Below the pieces are notes generated by a model. The model was not told the origin of the DNA, made no database searches, and worked only from the letters and a program-made list of their open reading frames with translations. From assembly GCA_045837725.1 (NCBI GenBank), contig JBEWZL010000124.1, positions 186,001-250,000 on the forward strand: a stretch of DNA of 64,000 nucleotides. Reading direction: 5' to 3'. The DNA is from Vermamoeba vermiformis. Its lineage: Eukaryota > Tubulinea > Echinamoebida. Below, piece by piece: positions 37,372 to 50,844 of this stretch; position 1 is the first letter of the stretch, and the number at the start of each line of letters is the position of its first letter. A program made the position numbers and the translations under genes.

Positions 37372-40300
37372 ATGTCGAAAAAACTAAAGAAGGGTAAGGC
37401 ATCGCAGATCCAAGGCAGTGAATCCGATCGAGCGAATGATTATTGACACTACACGAATATTTATGCATACATAAATTCGCCAATAAATATTCTATAATAT
37501 TAACAACCATAATTACGCATAAAACATTAATTTTTGACTCATTGTAACGAATATATTTAGGCCAAGACACCGAAGAAGACTTAGCCTTGAGCTTTTGGTT
37601 CGCTGAAGAGCACGAAAAACAAGAAGAGGAATTATTAGATAAATTAATAATTGAAACGAATAATGATCAAGTCAGCGATTTTGAGAATCCAGCTCAACCC
37701 GAGTGGCTTTTAGACGAGTTCGTTATTTATCAATCACACGACCACGCTGTAAGTTTTAATCGATTAATATTACATTTAGTATTATATTAATATGAAACGC
37801 ACGCTAGATCTTTAACTTGGAGCAATTGTCATTCGCGGATGCGATTATCGCCGCATCAGGCACAGTAAAGCTTCTGCCTCGTGAATTTAGCGACGACGAT
37901 GACGAAGAAGAGATCGAACGATACAGAGAACGCGAGAGAAATTTTGAACCCTTCCGCGTTCAATTAGGCCGTATTGCTCAATGGAGTGTTTCTTACGATA
38001 TTGCTTCATCTGCGAAGACCAACATTTGGATCCGCACTGAATTTTGCTGGTACAGATTAGGCCAACCTCTTGAACAATACGCCGAGGTACGTACACGTAT
38101 TCTACTCCTATATGAGTTGGTCTTAACAATACAATGTAGCAATACTTCCCCTTACAAATCAAATCGCAATTGTGCTCGAAGGTCATCGCACTTCTCGGTA
38201 ACAATCCTGGAGCTACTTTTGAGGACTTTGTCAAAGAGGTATGTCAGAACCATCTCCGGATCTGGTAGCTAAGATTAACTAACCGCCCATCGTATTAGAT
38301 TACCGCTGTTGAAGAAGCAGACGATGATGACGACGATGTTTGGGAGAGCAATGCTTTGACCTTCACGGAAGATGACTTGGTCGAACACGCCGAGTTCATT
38401 TTGCAACAAGTACGTAACGGATCCAGCTGCAATTGAATCATTATTACGAGTTACTAACGCGATGTTAACGTGCCACAGATTGACAGTCTCGCTGCCGAGC
38501 ATGATAACGCCGAGTTATGGTTGTCTCCTTTCTTCCAAGAGTTGGTAAGTTCTTGATCCGAATCCGGTGCTTGCAAGCGTTGGAGAAGCAAATGGATGGT
38601 TTAGTGTTCATTCCTGGTGGAAGTAGTGACCCGAACACGATGTTGCAGTCGCTCTCGGGCACGACCACACTAACAAGAATGCACCGCTTCCCGTCCGATC
38701 AGCGAAGTTAAGCTTGTTCAGGCCTTCTTAGTACTGGGGTAGGAGACTACCTGGGAATCGGAGGTGTTGTGCTCTTCTCTTTTTTGCTTTTTGCCTCTTA
38801 TCGCACAAGCCTGATAGAAAGCCTTGCGAATAAGCTCCGGCGAAAGTGGATCTCGCATCTAATATTTTTGATCTAGAACGTTCGTCTCGAAGCGAAGAAG
38901 AAGCTGCCTAACAAGAAGCTTGCTGGCAAGTCTCAACTCCGAGCCAATCAGACCAAGGGTAAGCCATTCAGCCGCTTTATTTATTTTGGCCTATTTTGTC
39001 TCGCAAAATCAACGCCAATTTTTTGCTCGCGAGCTGCTCCTTCATTCTAATTATCGCAATCTACGATAACACCATGGCGTATCTAACTAATACATTGGTT
39101 AGCCACAACCACCCCGCTCGTTTACTCGATCTGGAAGGGCTTCTGGGCTAAAACACTTGCCTTCAATAGAAAAGCTATCAAGAACAAGGCTGTACCCAAG
39201 AAAGCTGCTAAACCGAAGAAAGGTCTTGCTGAGAAGTCTAAACTCTTCGAGTATGTATTTTTAAATATTTTATTTGATTTTATTTTTAATTTTGGATGTG
39301 ATCTGCAGAGATCGTAAGCTCAATATCCAATGGATCGGCGCACCTGTCAAGACCGAAACTACTGACAAGGGCAAGAGAACGTATTACAAGTCCGTTTACG
39401 TTAACAACACCAAGTAAGTCAAAACTCAATCCGCTGTTGGATTGTCAGTTCCCAGACTAACGCGTTATAGATACGAGGTTGGTGAGGCCGTCTATGTTCA
39501 ATCACCTACAGAAGGTGAAGACGAATTCATTGCCATCATTACTTCGTTGTGGCGTCAAGGAGAGGACAACTTGTTCCACGCTCTTTGGTTCTGCAAATCC
39601 AAGGACACTGTTCTCGGTGATTCCGGTTCCGAGCATGAGGTAAGAATAATAGACACGTTATATACCTAAGTAGATCCGATACTTATGTTTCGCAGCTTTT
39701 CTTGACCGATCTCTGCGACAACAACTATTTGGAAGCCTTGATCGGCAAGCCCGACCGTCTCGTCTACGTTAAACCTGATGAACCTACTCCTGACTTTGGA
39801 GAGAGCCCTGATTCATATTTCTTCCGCTTGTTCTATCACCAAGGCAAGGTCTGCTTTACAAATCCGCCGTACCAAATGGATTGCACTACTGGCGACTGCC
39901 CTGTTTGCAAGGTAAGAATAAGGATAAATATAAACTCAACCCTGTTGTCCCGCCTACATTGTTCCATATACGATGATCGGCTCATATCAGCAGGGAATAT
40001 TTCAATACAAAGTTTGCTACGCGAACTCGATCTAATTTTTTCTTGAACTAGCATAAAGAGACTTCCAAGCCTACTGCTGTTCCTGTTGGCGAGCCTATCA
40101 AGGAAGACGGAAAGTACAAGCTATACGATGCCTTCCAATACAATGGCGTTACTTACCGAGTGAACGACACCATCTACTTGGATCCGTCTGAAGTCGATAC
40201 TGTTACTATTGCCGAAGATGACGCTCCTGTTGTCCGCTCTGACAAGAAGAAAAAGAAGAAGAAGGAAGAAAGCGATAAGAGTCCTTCTAAGACCATCGAC

Positions 40301-43300
40301 TCGTTCTTCAAACCTGTTGCTAAATCCAGCAACAAAGATGACGACCAAAGCGCTACTAGCGAAGAGTCTAGCTCTGAATCCTCTGATGATGAAGACGTTG
40401 AGGAAGAAGACGATGATATGGACGAAGATGAAGACGAGGACAAGCCCAAGAAAAAGAGCGGCAAATCCACCAAAGGTAGTCGTTACTGGTGCCAAAGCTA
40501 AGCCTAAACCTGCTGCTACTGAGTCGCCTGCCAAAGAAGCTGTTAAGGAAGAGGTCGTTAAGACTGAAGGTGCTCCCGCTGCCGCATCTGCTACAAACGG
40601 AACTGCATCCGAACCGATCAAGGTCGAAGGTGCTGTTGAAGAGGCTGGCACTAAGAAGAAGCAGCAACGCATTTATGTTCGCCCCGATGAAGACGAAGGC
40701 TGGCGTATTCGATACCCCAAAGCTTTGGCTGCAGACAAGGCTTTCAGAAAACGCATCTACAACTTGAATCCGTACTACGTGGCTCGTATTCTCAAGATTG
40801 CCGGACGCCGTAATAGCAACTCGATTAAGATCCACGTTCAGTTGTTCTATAGATTGAAGCAAGTCAAGGGCAAGAAAGCTTTGGGTTCTGATCGCGAGAT
40901 CTTCTACACCGAGTAAGTAGCTCTCCTTTACGGCGCTTAAATTGCTCAAATTATTATCTGCGCTTAATTAACCATATCTATTAGGCGCGAAGAGGTTTTG
41001 AAGGCCAGCGTCGTCAAGGGCAAGTGCGTCGTCCGCCATTACAAATCGATCGTGAAAGGCCAAGAAGACAAAGAAGAGGCCCTGAATAATCATAGAAGCA
41101 AGGACCATCACTACTACTTCCGCGAAGGCTTCGTCATTAAGACTAAAGAGTTTTTCGATGCTCCTGTGCCTCAAGCGGATGGCTCAGAAGATCTTATGGA
41201 ACAGATCAAGCTTCAAGCCAAACAAACCGTGACTCCTCTCAGAACCATGGACTTGTTCTCTGGATGCGGGGGTCTATCTACAGGTAATTACATCATTCCT
41301 TTAACGCACATCCACAACAATTTACGATTAATATGATGCTTAATCAACCCATTGGGACACCTTAAGAGTAGTAGTTGGCCTAATCAACCGGCTGCTCATG
41401 ATAAAAAAGGGAACTGAACATTAATCAACCCTCTATCTAACTTAAGCAATTTATTCTCGGAAACAATTTTTAACCACATCCGCTTCGTTTAGGTCTCGAA
41501 CAGTCCGGCGTTTCAAAGACTTATTGGGCCGTAGAAAAGGATACTGAAGCCTCTGAATCGTGCCACCGTAACCACGAAGGCTGCAAGGTCTACAACAACG
41601 ACATTAACGAGCTGCTCAAGCGCATTATCAGCGGAGATCCGACTTTGCCCAAAAAAGGTGAAGTCGACATGATCGTCGGAGGTCCTCCGTGCCAAGGCTT
41701 TAGCGGTCTGAATCGTTTCCAAGAACGCACTAAGGGCGAAGAAACCATCAATGCTTTGGTCGTGACGTACCTCTCGTTCATCGATCACTTCAAGCCTCGC
41801 TTTGCGGTCATGGAGAACGTCAAGGGCTTGCTGTCCACAGCCAAGGGCAGTGTCTGCGCATTGATCTTGAGCACGTTGATTGCTATCGGATATCAAGTCC
41901 GATTAGGCATTCTCAATGCCGGTCAGTTCGGCTTGCCGCAAAGTCGAGTCAGACTTATCGTGATGGCCTCTAAGGTCGGCGATGTCTTGCCCGAGTTCCC
42001 CGTGCCCACCCACTCCTTCATCATTCAAGGCGCACGCTTCCGTGAAATTCCCGTGGCCTTGGGCAAAAGCGGCGCTCAAAGCGCACCGGGCGTTTTGACC
42101 ACGACGCGCATGGCTTTGTCCGACTTGCCGCCAATCGAGTATGGCGCTAAATTGTCTCAGGGCCTGTCTTATGCCACCGAACCTCCTTCGGACTTTGCCC
42201 GTGAATTACGAGGCAAAGAAACAGAGGTAACCAATCACATCACGAGAGACTTGGACGCGTTGAACTTTACGCGCATCAGTTCGATTCCTCGCGAGAAGCC
42301 TGGTGTCGATTGGCGTTCACTGCCGGACCACTTGATTCCTTGGTGCTTGCCCAACACTGCCGACCGACACAACGATTGGCGTGGCCTCTATGGTCGTTTG
42401 GACTGGGACGGTACGTTTACCTCGCCATATATTATCTTATAAATGATAACTAATAACTTCTATTAGCCTATTGGAAGACGGTGCTGTGCAATCCAAACTA
42501 CTTCCGTCACGCGGTTATTCATCCGAATCAAGACAGGTAAGCGCTCAAATTTTGTCGTTGATATGGTGGAGTTACTGAGGTTTGGGTCTACAATGATTAT
42601 TGAACCCACTATTGGTCCGTGTTAATGAATTTAAATGATTCAGAAGTGATAATGAACATAGATCCAACTCAACAAAAAAAACAATTTTTTTCTTTCAAAT
42701 TTAACGCTAATCTTAATTTCTTTATAATAGAGTCGTATCTGTGCGTGAGTGCGCTCGAGCTCAAGGTTTCCCCGATGACTTCCGTTTCTTGGGCAAGATC
42801 TTCGCTCAGTACAAACAAGTCGGTAACGCCGTGCCGCCACCCTTGGCCAGAGCTATCGGCAAAGAAGTCAAGAAAGCCATGATCCAAGCTGAAGAACAGA
42901 AGCCTTTCCCTGTCGTTATCAAGACTACCACTGAGACCCCTGCTCCAATGCACGTGGATCAAGATCACGTGACTAACGGCAAAGAAGAGAGCTCTGAGAA
43001 GAAGACCAAGACTAAGGAGAAGAAGAGCAAGGGCAAGAAAGAAAATATCTTTGGTGCCTCGAACGGCGATGACTTGTCCAACAACTCCGACGAGAACACC
43101 TCTGACAAGGAGAATCACGCGAGCAATAAGAGCAAGAAGGCTAGCTCGAGCCAAGACGAGAAGAAAGGCACGAAGCGAAAGCGCGAGTCAGGTGAAGAGG
43201 CCAGCGACGATGACGTGCAGTTGACACGTGTCACTAAGAAAGCGAAAGTTGCTGCCAGCGGTGACAAGAAAGAGAAAAAGAAGCACAAGAAGAAGAAAGC

Positions 43301-43343
43301 CAACAAAGAGAGTATTTTTGCGACTGGCAACAACGATATGTAA
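37372..43343 (+). CDS. DNMT1: DNMT1-type maintenance DNA (cytosine-5) methyltransferase
   Basis: Fifteen or so exons. Domain order: replication-foci targeting domain (~37700-38545; [29 protein letters not shown]); BAH1 (~39310-39910; [26 protein letters not shown]); a Lys/Asp/Glu low-complexity linker; BAH2 (~40670-41200); catalytic domain (~41230-42880). Catalytic motifs are intact: [31 protein letters not shown] with the active Cys, [48 protein letters not shown] and [19 protein letters not shown] see no CXXC finger. A 150-residue Lys/Ser/Glu-rich tail follows motif X. The intron 38545-38876 contains a 5S rRNA gene. Near 40472 the frame shifts by one base, or a 22-nt intron is present. Maintenance methylation at replication forks is the expected role. 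Confidence 0.93.
38657..38774 (+). rRNA. 5S rRNA gene inside a DNMT1 intron
   Basis: The 118-nt sequence has the 5S internal control region (AGCGAAGTTAAGC ... GGCC ... TTAGTACTGGGGTAGGAGAC), then CTGGGAATC. The ends GGGCACGAC and GTTGTGCTC pair over nine positions to form helix I. A TCTTCTCTTTTTT tract follows as a Pol III terminator. It is in the same orientation as DNMT1, within an intron of 332 nt with a good GTAAGT donor and ATCTAG acceptor. Confidence 0.93.
41335..41450 (+). repeat. Three TAATCAACC repeats in a long DNMT1 intron
   Basis: The intron following motif I (~41282-41493, over 200 nt) has TAATCAACC near 41342, 41381 and 41434, spaced by about 40-50 nt. The host intron is four times the usual length, so the repeats may be a regulatory element or the relic of a nested gene. 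Confidence 0.65.
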
Positions 43344-44081
43344 TTTATTTAGTAAAGACCTCGTTAGAAACTACCTGGCTTGATGTACCAATATTGCGAA
43401 GCTACTCAATCAAGCAGCCAAACTTCGTACTGCGGATCCGCTCTGTTTGCCACACTGAAGGACGAGGAGCAGCGAAGAACGAGCAGAGTGATATGTACTC
43501 TACACTAGTTGTTTATGAACGCAGTGGTGAGCTGGGCTAGCTAGTGCGTAGGGGTTGCACAACGGAGCGAGATCTGTATCTCAAGACCGGTACTCATCTT
43601 CGGTTCTAAGATCCATGAGATAGCATAACCTTGCACTCAGTTAGTCCGGAGTCAATGTAGCGCTCGACGGATGAAAGAGGACGCCGAAAAGAAGGCAGAT
43701 CTATTACAAGGCGGTGACAGACACGGTGTCTACAGCCATCTCCACCTCCACAATAAAGCTGCTCAATAAAAACTATATCGAGGCTGCTAATGCGCTTACA
43801 GGGCCTTCTTGTCGCTTGCCTGCACTTCATCAACAAAGATGTACTGGGCCGAGAACATTCACCAATACAGCCGTTGCTCTGCGTGTCATGTATACATTGC
43901 GCAATTTGATCAGTTTTTAAGAACAGCAGCACCTATACAACTTGTCTGCCTTCGAGTAAAAGTCTTTCTAAGAAATATTGATAATTTCAGCTCCGATTAG
44001 TATGCTATAATACGTTAATTTATTCTACAAAGTATGAAAATACACCACTATATTGGGTTTGTTTATTGCTTTGTACGTAAC
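43344..44081. other. Intergenic, convergent 3' flanks of DNMT1 and NEDD8-like
   Basis: 738 bases with comparatively high GC near 43430-43620. An uninterrupted plus frame across 43714-43917 (IKLLNKNYIEAANALTG) and a second overlapping frame with paired Cys (CSACHVYI) look faintly protein-like. Neither has splice partners or a recognisable domain. I call no gene; a decayed gene fragment is possible. Confidence 0.4.
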
Positions 44082-44315
44082 TTAACCGCTACCACGGAGA
44101 ATTAGAACCAAGTGGAGAGTGACACCAGCTTTAAGTCCTAAGTCGCTGGCAGTTTTATCGTCAGCCATCGCACGTCCACCGAAGATAAGTCTTTGTTGTT
44201 GCGTCGGAATGCCTTCTTTTTCTTCTACACGCTCCTTGAGGCGAGTGATGGTATCGGTGGGTTCGATATCGAGATCGAGGGTTTTGCCAGTCAAAGTCTT
44301 AACTTTAATTTGCAT
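44082..44315 (-). CDS. NEDD8: NEDD8/Rub1-like ubiquitin-fold protein ending RGSG
   Basis: An intronless 77-residue protein very close to NEDD8: [70 protein letters not shown]. Features favouring NEDD8 over ubiquitin are [10 protein letters not shown] and LHLVLxLRG. NEDD8 is conjugated through a C-terminal Gly-Gly to cullins. Here the end is Arg-Gly-Ser-Gly, so the di-glycine is interrupted by Ser. A single G-to-A change in a GGC codon would explain it. The leader is CAA-rich (CAACAACAACAACACG). Confidence 0.85.
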   Translation of the reverse strand: MQIKVKTLTGKTLDLDIEPTDTITRLKERVEEKEGIPTQQQRLIFGGRAMADDKTASDLGLKAGVTLHLVLILRGSG

Positions 44316-45769
44316 TGTGTATTACGTGTTGTTGTTGTTGATTTGAATGTTTGTATGAGAACGTTTTTTCCCTTTTGTTCGGCAGCCCTGGAACAGCGTT
44401 GTTTTGGCATTCGAAGAATTTTGGACAAACAGAAAAAAAATTAGAATGCCTTTGCCTACTTCCAATTTGAAAAGTTACGCTCGTGATTGACAATTCAGCG
44501 CTGTTGTCAATCACATAGGCAAGTAGCGAGAGTGACAGAGGTCGTCACGTTCAGATTTGGATCTGCACTTTCGTCTGGCAACGCGTCCTTTCCGCTGTAC
44601 TTTTTTGCCGTACTGTCCGCCTAACTACTCCGTCTAAATATAGACGCGATTACTTTATATCTCGTGCAATGGCCCCAAGGATTATTCTTCATTGTGGACT
44701 TTAATCATTTGTACTGCCTCGCGATCGGATTCGATGACCGTTTTGTTTATCATGTCTTTGGCTATCTCTATAAGAAGCCGACGACTCTATTAAATATAAT
44801 GTATTAGAACTATTCATGCTTAATATGGATGAACTGCAATAAAATTGTATTAGACACATTACCTAGCGAGATTGAAATATAGTTCCGCGGATCCTCGTGC
44901 GAGCTTTCAAAACTGAATTATTACTTGCTTAAAGAGTAATTTTCACGCAATAAAATTATTCGAAATATCTAGTACTTCGAGCTTAAAATAGGCATTGTTC
45001 CGGCCTGAAGATTTTTCCGTTGAGCCGGATCCAAGTTACCGTTACAGGCTTAATAATGGCTAACAATATGTACTGCGAAGAATATCATCATAGAGTGCAT
45101 TTTATAACGATTTTGAAGCTCAAATGCAAAAAATTAAAAAACAAAAGTGAGATTGCATGGTGATGAAAATTTCGCTGGAAATTTAATTTTGAGTGCCTGT
45201 GTTGTCTATGAATACATAAAGATATAATTTGTCGCCCGTATCAATATCAAAAATATTAAAAATTAACAAATATCTTTTTTTGTGTACTAATTTAGATTGA
45301 GCTGTTGCGCGAGGAAACAGTCCAGGCGACCGTGAAATTAACGGTATATCAAGAAAGAACAAGCGATTGTTGTATTTCAATGTCGTCGTGACAATTTCAG
45401 ACAGAGAAGGAAATTTACGAGATGCTGCGTTGTGAGGAGGATGTGTGGATCACTACACGCGCCAAACATTCCAGAACCTCAGCGAACGATAAAATACAGA
45501 TATGTACACCGAATCGATGACCAGAAACTTACATGAGGCGGCTAGAAGCTCCAACTAAGCGCATCTTCTGCTGATCCACGAACGAACTTGATCCAAATCA
45601 ACTTCTCGTGCGTCTGCTCAGTGAAAATCTGAATCCCTTCGCTACACAGCGGTCTTGGAATCTCAACCACAAGATTACGAATCAGGCCAAATTTAGACCC
45701 CACGTGACTTTCCGCGCGGTATTTGCCAGAGAACGCGAAATTTCAGTCACCACAGGAAAATCTTCGTCA
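44316..45769. other. Long intergenic region upstream of NEDD8-like and actin
   Basis: About 1.45 kb. The left end is the NEDD8-like promoter with its CAA leader; the right end leads into actin. Near 45297-45520 two possible plus-strand exons are seen: IELLREETVQATVKL after a TTTAG acceptor, and TEKEIYEMLRCEEDVWITT after a TTTCAG acceptor, with a ~57-nt GT/AG intron between them. No start exon could be secured (an ATG at ~45056 is possible). I do not call a gene. Confidence 0.4.
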
Positions 45770-45773
45770 CGAG

Positions 45774-46969
<1,196 letters not shown>

Positions 46970-47175
46970 ATTATTTGATCGCCTACGAGCATCTTGTAAC
47001 ATTAAAAACCCATAAAAATACACAAATTAAAAAAATATCGAGTCCTTTATTCAATTTGATTGCTACAAAGCTTACCACGCAAACTCTTCGTTGCGACGTT
47101 TACTAACATTGCCCATTGTGCCGTTTTAGTTTTGACCAATTTTGTTTGCCAGCACCGTTCGAACCAATACCACAA

Positions 47176-48351
47176 ATGGACGCTCGAGAATGCTTATTTG
47201 AGCAACTTCCTTCGGAGCTTAATGTACTCATAATAAGGATGTTAGACACGCATACTTTAATAAGGTACTAATATTAGCAAAGAAAATTGAACTCGAATTA
47301 TACTTTAAATCGAAATATTTTGAATAATTGTTTTTAATTCAGTATTTGACGCAGAACGTATACGACCTGCAAGCGATGGCTAAATAATGCCCAGTGGGCA
47401 ACTGATGTTGATATTATTTATACATCCAAAAACGGAGAACCAATTAACAACAAAGGACCAATAGATTGGAGTGCTGTTGACCGTACTTTTGAAAGATTTT
47501 CTCCAGCAAAAATTAGGTCTTTTGCTATGCAATTCAGGCCTAACGAGGATTGCCATACTTTCCCCATTGTTAGACGTACGTATTTATGTTTCGGCTACTT
47601 CGCTAAATGAGTATACCAAGTTTATTCTAACATATAATTATTATTAGGGTTTATTAATAAAATGACCCGCTTAGAGTCGCTGACACTTAGCAGCAGTATT
47701 ATTTGCCCGTATGTGACAAACGAGCGAATAACCGAGTTGCATGTACTTGGGATTATTCCTTGGGAGGAAGTATTTACGGGCTCCGTTATAGGAATGCCGA
47801 ATTTGGAAAAGCTGTCATTTCAGGCCGGAGTTAGCGTAACTAATTCTCTCGACTTTAAACTTTGCATCAGAAACGGAGCTCTGAAGAAATGCACGTGGCT
47901 GAAAGTACGAAATATTAGTTCTAGGCCTATTGGGTTAACCGTGGCTTTCATGACGCAATTAAAGCATTTGTATTTGGAGGATGCGTTCATTGAAGACGAT
48001 CGGTTCTTCAACCTCGTGACAATGACTAATTTGGAAGTGTTAAGCCTATCAGGGCTAAAAGCACTAATGCCGCTAAGCCTTTTTGAAAAGGAATTGTATG
48101 TGGATCGCCCTCAACCGATTTCAAATCCTCATCCGATCAGCGGATTGCGACACTTGACTACCTTGAGGAGCTTGACTTATTTGGATATTTCAGAAATACG
48201 CCAGCCTACTAGGATGGCTGACTATGATACATACAGTTCTGAATTTGACGTGGCCGAGTGCATTAAGTGCTATTGGCCAAAGTTAAAGACTATCAAGCTT
48301 ACTGGCACTAATATTGGAGAGGCGAATGAAGAAGAAACTACGCGAAATTGA
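47176..48351 (+). CDS. F-box/LRR-like protein
   Basis: Three exons. Exon 1 (47176 to ~47263) encodes MDARECLFEQLPSELNVLII and RMLDTHTLIR. Spliced to TYTTCKRWLNNAQWATDV this gives an F-box of the usual length, so the protein may be the substrate-binding arm of an SCF ubiquitin ligase. Exon 2 ends at FPIVR. Exon 3 (~47649-48351) has irregular leucine-rich units (MTRLESLTLSSSIICPYV, MPNLEKLSFQAGV, MTQLKHLYLEDAFIEDDRFF, MTNLEVLSLSGL). The target is unknown. The acceptor of exon 2 was chosen because GACGCAG|A restores the F-box, whereas the earlier AG gives a stop. Confidence 0.75.
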
Positions 48352-48602
48352 TGGATTGACTATTGAGAAGCAAGATTGGACTGCTTAAATACTCTTCGTA
48401 CTGGCATCGTTATGCAGATCTTACGTGAATCCGTTTATGTCAGATTACTTGGTTATAAAGGCTAATAAACGATAGAACAGTTTTATATTAAATTAATTAT
48501 AATAGCTTAGTAGTACACGTTAAGTGCGTTGGTTCTGCTTTTAGAATTGCAAAGTACGACTAAAGTTCAAAACGTTTCATTTGTATTATTTACATTAAGG
48601 GG

Positions 48603-50656
48603 CTATATTACAGCGAGTTTCAATAGAGATCCACAAACGGATCCTAAAGCTAATCCTCCAACTAAGAAGAATGCCATTGTCGTGGATGCAGTCTCTTTTT
48701 CGTGCGTATCGCATTTTGACGGTCCGTACATCATTAAATAGCCTAACAATAGCTCATTAGTACTTAATATATAATCGCGATATAGGACTTACTGCCGCTG
48801 TAGCCGTTTGACAACGCAAATAAGGCCATGAAAAGGAACGGGAACAGATCGAAGTCAAAGACTTTGGGCTTAACGCACAGAATAAATAATGGCAAGAATA
48901 CGATACGAATGATGTTCATGATGTATATTTTCTTTGAGGAGACTGTTTGGAAATATTTCCATTTCGGTAAAAACTTGCCGATCAGATCTCCAACGTTGAA
49001 AACTAGCTGTGGCGAGTAATCATTAGATAATCATCGTAATATATTAGTATAGTATTAGGATGGTACTTACGAATAGCGTAATAACGAACCAAGCGCTATC
49101 ATTAAAGTCCTGATTTATCGATTTCATCTCGCCTGGCGAATTGCAAAAAAAAGATTAAAATACTTGACATCATTCATAATAATTTTTAATCATCATCTCA
49201 CCGCTAATTCCGGGAAATAATGACAAAGTAATGAAGAAATTCAACGCGATCATAACAGCTGGTAGCCACATCTTGCGCATAATACTCTTCAGACTAACTT
49301 TTTCGTACGCTTCTTTTCGCCATTCACCTGTTCGGCCGGTACGATTAACATGCAATTCGTGCATATAATAGCACTATTATATAATGCTATTATCTATATT
49401 TACCTTCATCGCGGCTAAAATCGATATTGACAGCTGGTTCAACTGGATCTTCAAGCGGAACATTTTCAAAATTTGTACTCTCGTGTGGCACTTTAGTAAC
49501 ATCAGATGTCTAAATAAGGCAATTAATACCAAAATCGGAGATTATTTTCAGTGAAAGTTAGAGTACCTCACTATAGCCAGAAATTTTCCTCATGTGATCT
49601 TTGACGAACTGAGATCGTTGGGTGAGAATGAATGTAATGATGCAGCCGGCCATAATAAGCGCGGATATTAAGAAATAAATAAGCGAGCTTATTACAACGC
49701 CACTAGCGTCATCGAGCAAGAATAATTTCGTCAAGATCCGCAATAACGATGAAAGAACTCCAGAAAGTCCATTGCTACGAATAACATTAATATTTTAATA
49801 AGAAAAATAGACATAATATATAGTAGTGATATTATATATGTAATTGTTCTTACCCTACTTGAACTCCTTGAATAAAAATAGATCCAATCATACTCGCGTA
49901 ACCATACACTTTAGAGCAATAAATATACATTAGTAGGGGACTATAGGGAACATCATTAATATGAACGTACCTGCACTCTGGACTAGTGAGTCAGTAAGAC
50001 CCAATAAGACCATTAATATAATTAGGACGGTGTAGGAAGCGTCGCTAGATCCGAGTCCAGGGATGTATCCCATAATCGGCAAAAATACCAATAATAAGAA
50101 GAAAAATGCAAAACCTGGGACTATACGCGAGAAAAAGCTAAATCTATGGCCGTATTTGACCGCTATTAAAAATCCTAATGATTTTTGTTAGATGCGCAAC
50201 GTTTCAGCGAATAAGGCATAGAACGTACCTAATACATTAGGAATCATATAAGCGACCGCAAAATCGAAACTGGAGTGCTTTGTAGGGTATAAATATTGAA
50301 AATAATCGAGGGCATTGATTATCTGAAGGAATAATGAATGTAAGCGAGATTAATCTTGTCATTATATTTTAAAAATTACCGAGTTCCATGGCATTAAAAA
50401 TCCAGCGCCCCATAGAATAAAATTGGCGTAAACAAGCGAGATCTAAAAATAAATGTCAAAATTAATTCAAAAAATCCAAATAAAATCTAGGCATGTCATA
50501 TTGATTCCGCTTTACTTGTATAAAGTCCTATCATAGTATTATTCTCAATAAATAAGAGAATCTTACCGTTCGATCTCCTTTAGAAAACCGTTCTTCGTAT
50601 TCATCAACGATATGCTCCTCAGCAACTACCTCCTTCGAAACTTCATTATATGCCAT
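48603..50656 (-). CDS. Equilibrative nucleoside transporter (ENT/SLC29 family)
   Basis: About nine exons. The start at 50656 gives an acidic cytosolic N-terminus (MAYNEVSKEVVAEEHIVDEY). The ENT signature follows: ANFILWGAGFLMPWNS, then NALDYFQYLYP, matching the family's G..FLLPWN.....DYF. Further TM segments: AVAYMIPNVL, FLLLVFLPIMGYIPGLG, VLIILMVLLGLTDSLVQSA, YASMIGSIFIQG, VISSLIYFLISALIMAGCII, a large cytosolic loop, LPAVMIALNFFITLSLFPGI, LVFNVGDLIGKFLP and MAFFLVGGLALGSVCGSLLK. ENT proteins move nucleosides across the plasma or lysosomal membrane by facilitated diffusion. The motif GDLIGKFLP and the FFITLSLFPG pattern also fit. The start lies 188 bp from the divergent F-box/LRR gene. Confidence 0.86.
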
Positions 50657-50844
50657 TTCATACTTGATGTTAATTGTGCTGTTCACAAGACGGTTTGAGT
50701 AATTTCAGCTAACGGATGGGACAGGGTAATTTTTCGTGTCCTGGATGTTTTGGTTCCTTCGTGATTATAAACCTCAACAATAGTATTCAACATCAATTCA
50801 ATTATCAGCATTATAGTGGCTAAATATTGCAGTTCTCTGGAGCG

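Noticed and set aside
43606-43932. Overlapping frames on both strands after DNMT1
   Set aside because: Some protein-like texture but no domain, no splice-linked exon and no start context. Noted as intergenic only.
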